Of a stretch of DNA of 64,000 nucleotides, positions 57,840-64,000 are shown piece after piece. How positions within the stretch are numbered: the first letter of the stretch is position 1; each line of letters begins with the position of its first letter. Source of the stretch: Balaenoptera acutorostrata (lineage: Eukaryota > Chordata > Mammalia > Artiodactyla > Balaenopteridae). The stretch is from positions 5,084,001 through 5,148,000 of the forward strand of contig NC_080067.1 of NCBI RefSeq assembly GCF_949987535.1. Reading direction: 5' to 3'. The translations under genes and the position numbers were made by a program. Under the pieces are notes generated by a model. The model was not told the DNA's origin, ran no database searches, and saw only the letters and a list, made by a program, of their open reading frames with translations.

Positions 57840-58110
57840 TATAGTGTTTGGAGCCAGACAGACCTGGGATCAAAGAGTAATGCTGCCGCTTAGTTTTATG
57901 ACAATAGGTAAATCATTTAAGCTTGCCCATCCTCAGTTATAAAAGATAATTTACAAGTTTTACAGCCTCTGTAAAAGAGGTATAATGTCATAAATCATAT
58001 AAAAAAATCATAACATTATTGTGAATATTAAAGAACATATGTTCAAAATGTAGTGTTACACCCCAGTAGTTGCTCAATTAATGGTAGCTTTGTTGTTGCG
58101 CTCTTGTTTA
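57840..58110 (+). mobile_element. MIR SINE, sense
   Basis: 'gtttggagccagacagacct' (57847-57866), 'aggtaaatcatttaagct' (57906-57923) and 'cagtagttgctcaattaatg' (58064-58083) span almost the full MIR. Confidence 0.75.
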
Positions 58111-58589
58111 ATTAGTATTGTTATCCATCATCTAGGCACAAGTAACGATTAACACTACCAGGACAGTGGCACCAGCCAGGAAACTAAGGTTCAAGTGGCT
58201 CCTTTGAATAGAATAACATCAGGGTGGTCACTATTGACTCAGGCCAAAGACAGGTTTCCAGTACTCTTTTGGAGAGAAGCCAATTCAGATCATCAGTCAA
58301 TGGCACTTTACTGAGTCAGATGCTATGAGAACAGCTAGGGCAAATGAAGAGGGAGGCTCTTCTCTGAGGAGAATATCATCTAGTGAACAAGGTGATATGC
58401 CAAGGGGATAGAGGACACTGTGAATTCTACTACAGTTGCTCAGTTAAAAAATGTGGCTTAACATTCTAGAGGATGAAAATAAGCCATCTAGTCATAGGAT
58501 CTTCAAAGGCTCCCTTCCTTCTAGAAAAGGATCCATTATTTTCTTATAGTAAACAGTTAGAGAAGGGTGACACAGGGTGCGGAGGAAGA

Positions 58590-58680
58590 TATTTCTCCAC
58601 TGCGTTCCCATTGCCAAGCACAGTGCCTGGCGTATACTACATGTTCAATAAAATAGGGTGAATGAATTAATGAATGAATA
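58590..58680 (+). mobile_element. L2 3' end, sense
   Basis: 'aagcacagtgcctggcgtat' (58616-58635) and '…atgttcaataaaatagg…gaatgaat' follow L2 3' order. Confidence 0.7.
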
Positions 58681-58994
58681 GCAAATGCTCTGCACAGAAC
58701 ATGGAAGGGATATGGGATGGCAGTAACACTGACTGGCTCTCTTCTCCCCTCTATATTGCATATTTAAGTTTATTACCCACAACTAATTCACGGAAAAAGA
58801 AAAATAACCATGTCAGCATCATCCTTACCACGGCATAAAGCCCAAAGGGCTATTGATGAAATTTTAAGTAGATCACCATACCGAACCTTACCAGGAGCGT
58901 AGCTGAAATAAATATCTTGTTAGAACCACTGATTCTTACTTGGTCTAAAGTTTCATTTGGAAGCAGCATGATTTCTTTTAGGCCCTAATTTTAA

Positions 58995-59175
58995 AGGCTA
59001 ATTCTGTACAAATGAACGCTGCTCAAATTTGAATGTACAAAAGAGTCACCTGGGAATCTTGTTAAAAGGCCAAGTCTGATTCCAGAGGTCTGGGATGGGG
59101 CCCAAGATTCTGCATTTCTTACAAGCTCCCAGATGATGTTGATTCTACTGCTTCATGGACCACATTTTGAACATC
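58995..59175 (+). mobile_element. MER5A-like DNA transposon remnant, sense
   Basis: 'gtcacctgggaatcttgtta' (59045-59064), 'gtctgggatggggcccaaga' (59088-59107), 'gaccacattttgaacatc' (59158-59175): MER5A in forward order. Confidence 0.8.
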
Positions 59176-62100
59176 AAGGTCTTGGCCACCACCCAACATA
59201 TCTCAGGCTCTTCATTTCTTCCCAGAATTCACTGCTGGTTATTTTGGTGTCCCTACCCTCATTTCTACTTATTTCAGAATTAACATGTTGCAACATATTA
59301 ATTTATCATGAAGTCTTCAAGTCTGTGGAGCAAGGTCCTTTTATTGGAAAAGTACTACAAAGCGAAGGCAAACCTCAGGGGTTTCTGCATTTGAGAAGGG
59401 CTTTTGCGCCTTCCCTGAGGATATTATATTTGCACGGGGTTTGACCACATCAGTATCATAATTGCTCATTACAGATCATAATCCTCCTGGGAATGACAAC
59501 GGATGGCTTGGAAACAAGTGGGAGCCTCACAATTCTTATCAGACTTTACACAGCCAACTTAGCCGCAAAGAGGTCGAAGATAATCCTGTAATATTTTCAT
59601 ATCACATGGAGAATGAGTGTTACATAAGAAAAATGAATGAGTGCTATAAAGACGTGGCTATTAAATGATGTCTGAGTCCCTGTGCATTTATAATGCAATT
59701 TTCAGTTTATGAATACTTCTCTGGCTATAAGCTAGGCAATTTTATCTCCTAAATTTTCAGTGAGTCTTAGCATATGATTTAAAAATACATATATTTTAAA
59801 ACAGTAGCAATTTACAAAAATCCACTTGCAGTGGATTTTTCCAGTTTTATTCAACATTTCCCTTCGGATTTTCCTTACCACTGCAGATATACTGTGTCAC
59901 TACTGTGAACATTTTCTCACTGGACCATGTGTTGACATTTTTTAGAAAATAATTCTAATGCACAATGCCAAGCGTTTTCTAATGCTTGAAACAGCTAGCG
60001 GCATAAAATACTGACACAAAAAGCTATTTAACCATTACCTAAAAAGAAATAGAAAGTTTTCAGGGAAGTACATGGTCAAGATGTTTTGAAAAGGATACAT
60101 ACGGATTTGTGTGTGTGTGTGTGTATGTGTGTGTGTGTCCCATAATTTCTTTTATTGTCTAACAATAATGTTTTCTCCCCATATAAGGATTTTAACAAAG
60201 AACTTGTTGCCAGATTTAACTAGAAAGACAGTTAACCTCAGAAAAGCATCCAAAATTTTGGCTTCTTTCAAACCCAAAAGATCTCAGGTCACTAATGGCC
60301 CGAGGGAAAGACAAAAATCTGTTATATCAATAAAATGGCCAGACCCAGCTTTGAACTTTAAAGAAACTAAAAAAGAAAAGGAAGCCCAGCTCTCTCTTTT
60401 TCTCTCTTTCTCAGGAGTTGCACAATCTGATCCAAGAAATGTTTAAAGACTGTCTTACTTCAGAAATGAGAGATGTCTAGAGAAAATTAAAGAAACATAC
60501 TACATGATGTTAAAACATCCGGTGTTTATAAAGGTTTATTTTATCCAGGGCATTGAAAAACAACAAAACAAAACAAACAAACAAATAACCCATGCACTAG
60601 CTTTCTGAGAAGAAACAGGGAATGATTAAGTGAGAGATTGGCTGGTGGTCAAGGCGGATAACGTGTATACTCCAGGTCATACTTGCCAAGAAGTAAAATA
60701 ATTTTTGATGAAATACGCATTTTACAGGCTAGGCTAGGGTATGCTGCAGAAACCATGTCTTCCCCTCCAACTCCCCCCGAAAAAGTGGTTTAGCACAATA
60801 CACGATGTTCTATGGGTATCTGAGTGCCTCTCCAGGGCAATTCTGATAGAGACCCAGTAATTTCAGTCTGTTCTGCTCCTATTAGCTCCTGCAAACAATA
60901 CCGGCCTCCAGGTTTCTGAGGGCAGAGAGGATGGGGAGAAACTCCAAGCAGCTCTGAATGTTTTCGGATGTTACAAAATCATTTCTACCCACGTGTCTTT
61001 AGTTGAAGCAAATAGTATGGTCCATCTACTTTCAAAGGGCAGTGAAGTACAACCACCTTGCGTGCCGGAAGGTAATCTTACCACAAAGTTCTCTGTATTC
61101 ATATATCTCCTGATTCATTCTTTTTTTCCCTTCCATATGTCATCTCTGTTGGCTTATTAACCTCTGACCTAGACCACTGTTTAGCCTCACCCACGAAATT
61201 CTCTTCTTTCCCGCCTCCTAGCTCTTGTCTCTCTCATACACAGTCACAAAATAAGTTTCCCCAAGCCAAAGAGTTTCTGATTTAACCTCTGCTCCAAATC
61301 ACCCATTATTTCACTACTGGCCCATTTCCTAATGTGTCATGACACTGCGGGGTTAAGTGTCGTTGGGACCACATAATTGGGATCACCAGTAGAGAAGCAG
61401 ATATCTTAAACCAACCTCATCCGCCGTAGTTGAGAAAACACTGCAGAAAACTGTCCAGGAACAAGCTTAACCTGAGAGAATAGAATGACAAACAGAATCT
61501 GGCATCCATCCAGACAAGCAGTTGGCATTGAAAAGGTCCAACCAAGAGAGAAGTGGGTCTCATTTCAGTTAAGCCAAGAATTTAGGCACGTTGACTACGC
61601 ATACATTCATGCAGGCAGATCTGGCAGGAAACAGGATCTCAAACAGAAAACCGGGATCTAGGAGTAGATTCGTCAGTGCACCATGCTGAGGGGCAGGGAT
61701 CTATGTTGGAGCACAGAATCATGGCAAGTCATGAAGATAGGAACTCACGTTTGAGAAAACAGCTAGGACTTATAGACACTCAGTCATCTACTAGGCACTG
61801 GCTTTTGAATCTTTCACTGCTACTTCAAATGAAACATTCAGACTCCAGTATAGAAGTTAGATGACAGCAGAGATGCTCTGGCTGAAGTCATCGTGGTCTG
61901 CACCTCTTCTCCCTGTAGCCTAGCTCTACCCCAAAGGTGATGTCTCCAACGCCCCTGGGATTCCACTGAACAATTATATAAAGTCTTAGTTGAAAGGAAC
62001 ATGACGGATGTACAAGGGGCAAAGCAGGAGGTCAAACTTCAGAAGTGTCAGCCGTAAGAGCACCTGAGCGGTGTTGTACTGAGAGCCCTGTGTGAAGAAC

Positions 62101-62370
62101 CAGGTCAGGCTTTTAAACCCCATCGGACTGACGCACGTTAGACCTAGATCTGGGAGTAGAGGGAGACTACAGAGAGGTGCTAGGGGACCCTGAATGTGTC
62201 TCCTGGTTTCTATGGAAGAAACGTCCCTATGATGATCAAAGGCATTTGTTTTTTTGGAATCCTAGACCCTTACACATTTTCAAGAACTTTGCTCCTAAAG
62301 TGCTTCCTCTCTTGCATTACCAATGTCTTTCTCCACACAGGACCATGTTCTGCAAGCACATATGTGTTCT
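59176..62370. other. 3.2 kb without recognised genes; small repeats only
   Basis: Holds an 11-bp perfect hairpin (59816-59826 with 59830-59840, 3-nt loop), a (GT)n microsatellite (60109-60138) and an AAAC-rich run (60558-60587). Several open frames (59133-59444, 60111-60446, 61676-61864) show no domain; 60111 starts in the GT repeat. Confidence 0.45.
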
Positions 62371-62375
62371 AGAGC

Positions 62376-62550
62376 AGTGATCCTCCAAGTGTGGTCCCTG
62401 GATCCGCGGCATCAGTATCGCCTGGGAACTATAATGCAAATTCTCACCTTCCACCCAGACTTATTGAGTCAGAAACTCTGGGGCCCAGCAACTGTTTTTA
62501 ATAAGCCCACCAGGTAATTGTGACGTAAGGTAGAGTCTGAGAACCAGTGC
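62376..62550 (-). mobile_element. MER5A-like DNA transposon remnant, antisense
   Basis: 'gatcctccaagtgtggtccc' (62380-62399), 'tattgagtcagaaactctgg' (62463-62482), 'gagtctgagaaccagtg' (62533-62549), in reversed MER5A order with both terminal inverted repeats. Confidence 0.85.
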
Positions 62551-62589
62551 TCTAGCGAATCCACTTAAAAATAAACAAACCACACTTAA

Positions 62590-64000
62590 ACTTGGCCCTT
62601 TATTCTCCTACAAGCACTGTCCAGTCCCCTATTCTCATCCACAGTCAAACTCCTTAAACATCTTGTCTACACTTGTCCTCACCTCCCACATGGCTTCTAA
62701 TCTGACTTCAGTCCCTGCCATGCCAAAGAAACTGTCCTTTTCAAGGTCACTCAGAATCTCGGTTCCAAGATCAATGGGCACTTGTCTTTGCAAATCTAAC
62801 TCAGTCTCTCGTAAGCATGTTTCAGTCAATTTCACCCTTTCTAGAGACATTTTACCTTCTTGACTTCCAGGATACCACGTTGTTCTCTTTTCTCCTATGA
62901 ATCTTTGGTTTTCTTTGCTGGCTTTTCCTTCTTTACCTAATCTCTAGAGATTGGTATTCTACGGGCTTTGGAACCCCTCCTGTTCCTTTCCATCTCTTCA
63001 TCCTCTCCCAAGGGTGATTTCACCTGCTTCCAAGGTTTAAGTGCCATCTCTACCTGATAAACCCAAATTTAGATCTCTAGTCTGGATTTCTCTGAGCTAC
63101 AGATCTGCAAATTCAGTACTCCTCCTCTGTGTCTTCAATATCAGATGTTTAAAACAGATATACTGAATCACACCCCCTGATACACACAGCTTGGTCTCTC
63201 TGCTCCAACTTTCCTTATATCATTCCTTGGTACCACCATTACCCCCTTTGTGCAAGCATAAACTTCAAAGCATCATCTTAGAACTCCCCTTTCTCTCTCT
63301 TTCCTCCCACCCATCTGATTCTGTGATAAATATTACTGATTCTATCACTAAAATAGATCTCAAATTTGTCCATTTCTCCCTATGTCCACTGACATCATCT
63401 TGGTCAGGACTCCCATAGCTTCTCATCAGCACACAAGTTAGCTACCTGGCCTCCCAACCTTCATTCTTAAATGCTATGCAAATCCATTCCCAGCACAGTA
63501 CTGAGAGATCTTAAAATATAAATGAAATCACACATTCATTCGTTCCTTAGAAGCCCAGATTTCTTTCCATGGGCAAAGGTCCTGACCTGATTGGTGTCTT
63601 GCCAATCTGAAGTGTCATGGGTGACCCATCTCCTCTTCACCCCCTGTACTCTGGCCACCTTCACCTTCAGACAGTATCAAAAACTCTCCTGCTTCTCTCC
63701 TGACTCCGAGTTTGACATTACTTTTCTCTCACCTGGAGTGCTGTTACCCCAGCTCTTCCCATGGCCGCCTCCTTCTTGTGTTTCAGCCAAAATGACCCTC
63801 TCATTGGGACCCAGATCATCATGCCATCTGAAATAAATTCCCACCTGTTATTCTCTATTCCTGAATCCTATGAATTTCCTTCACAGCACTTAATACAATC
63901 TGTAGTTATGTGATGTGTCTGTCTGTTTGTTTGCATGTTGTCGGTCTCCCCACCAAAAAAAACTTTCCATGAAGGCTGTGTGTATCATTTTTCATTATAT
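62590..64000 (+). mobile_element. Long L2 fragment, sense: ORF2 RT region to near 3' end
   Basis: Ordered weak matches to L2 ORF2: 'tccttttcaaggtcactcag' (62736-62755), 'ccatctcttcatcctctccc' (62991-63010), 'ctctcctgcttctctcctga' (63684-63703), 'cacctggagtgctgttaccc' (63730-63749), and 'cttcacagcacttaatac' (63880-63897), with the 3' region continuing to the window edge. L2 is a dead, non-LTR element in mammals; frames here are broken. Confidence 0.7.

Noticed and set aside
60111..60446. 111-codon open frame
   Set aside because: Begins inside a GT microsatellite and has no family motif.

Overview
The window is 64 kb of AT-rich, repeat-dense mammalian DNA. I find no host protein-coding exon and no structural RNA gene. 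The open frames are transposon remnants, antisense readings of GC-rich SINEs, or short chance frames. The lineage is suggested by 13 tRNA-derived SINEs with the head 'gggcttccctggtggc', a full pol III A box and B box, and (AAAT)n tails. This is the CHR-type family typical of whales, dolphins and hippos, and the L1 3' ends are of the cetartiodactyl kind. A cetacean intergenic or intronic region is the most likely source. That is inferred from remembered repeat families, not from a search.

Layout. 1-2633: an antisense L1 that appears to join ORF2 directly to a 5' UTR-like region, with ORF1 missing. 2769-9171: a nearly full-length antisense L1 flanked by a 14-bp target-site duplication (TSD), with a 3' transduction. 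ORF1 is broken by one stop; ORF2 is shifted several times and carries two active-site substitutions. 9617-10779: a second L1, inserted with a 5' inversion (twin priming). 10.8-26.6 kb: mostly unrecognised sequence with CHR SINEs, MIR, L2 and MER5A pieces, old L1M ends, a retroviral LTR and an MLT1-like LTR split by an L1. 26.6-28.9 kb: a cluster of three LTRs around an L2 that carries a local tandem duplication with CA repeats. 30-37 kb: an L1, two related solo LTRs inserted in an ancient L1, and an MLT1-like LTR split by a SINE. 37-59 kb: MIR, L2, L1 and SINE pieces, a 220-bp ATCT microsatellite and nested insertions. 59-64 kb: mostly unrecognised sequence, then MER5A and 1.4 kb of L2.

There is no operon-like or defence-like system. 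The most informative structures record retrotransposition mechanism. They are the L1 3' transduction at 2783-2950, the twin-primed L1, and four CHR SINEs whose (AAAT)n tail is followed by a short foreign segment ending in CTTT and a second poly(A). The last pattern fits SINE transcripts that terminate at a downstream pol III T-tract and are then polyadenylated. Family names come from memory of consensus sequences; boundaries without a stated TSD are approximate by tens of bases.
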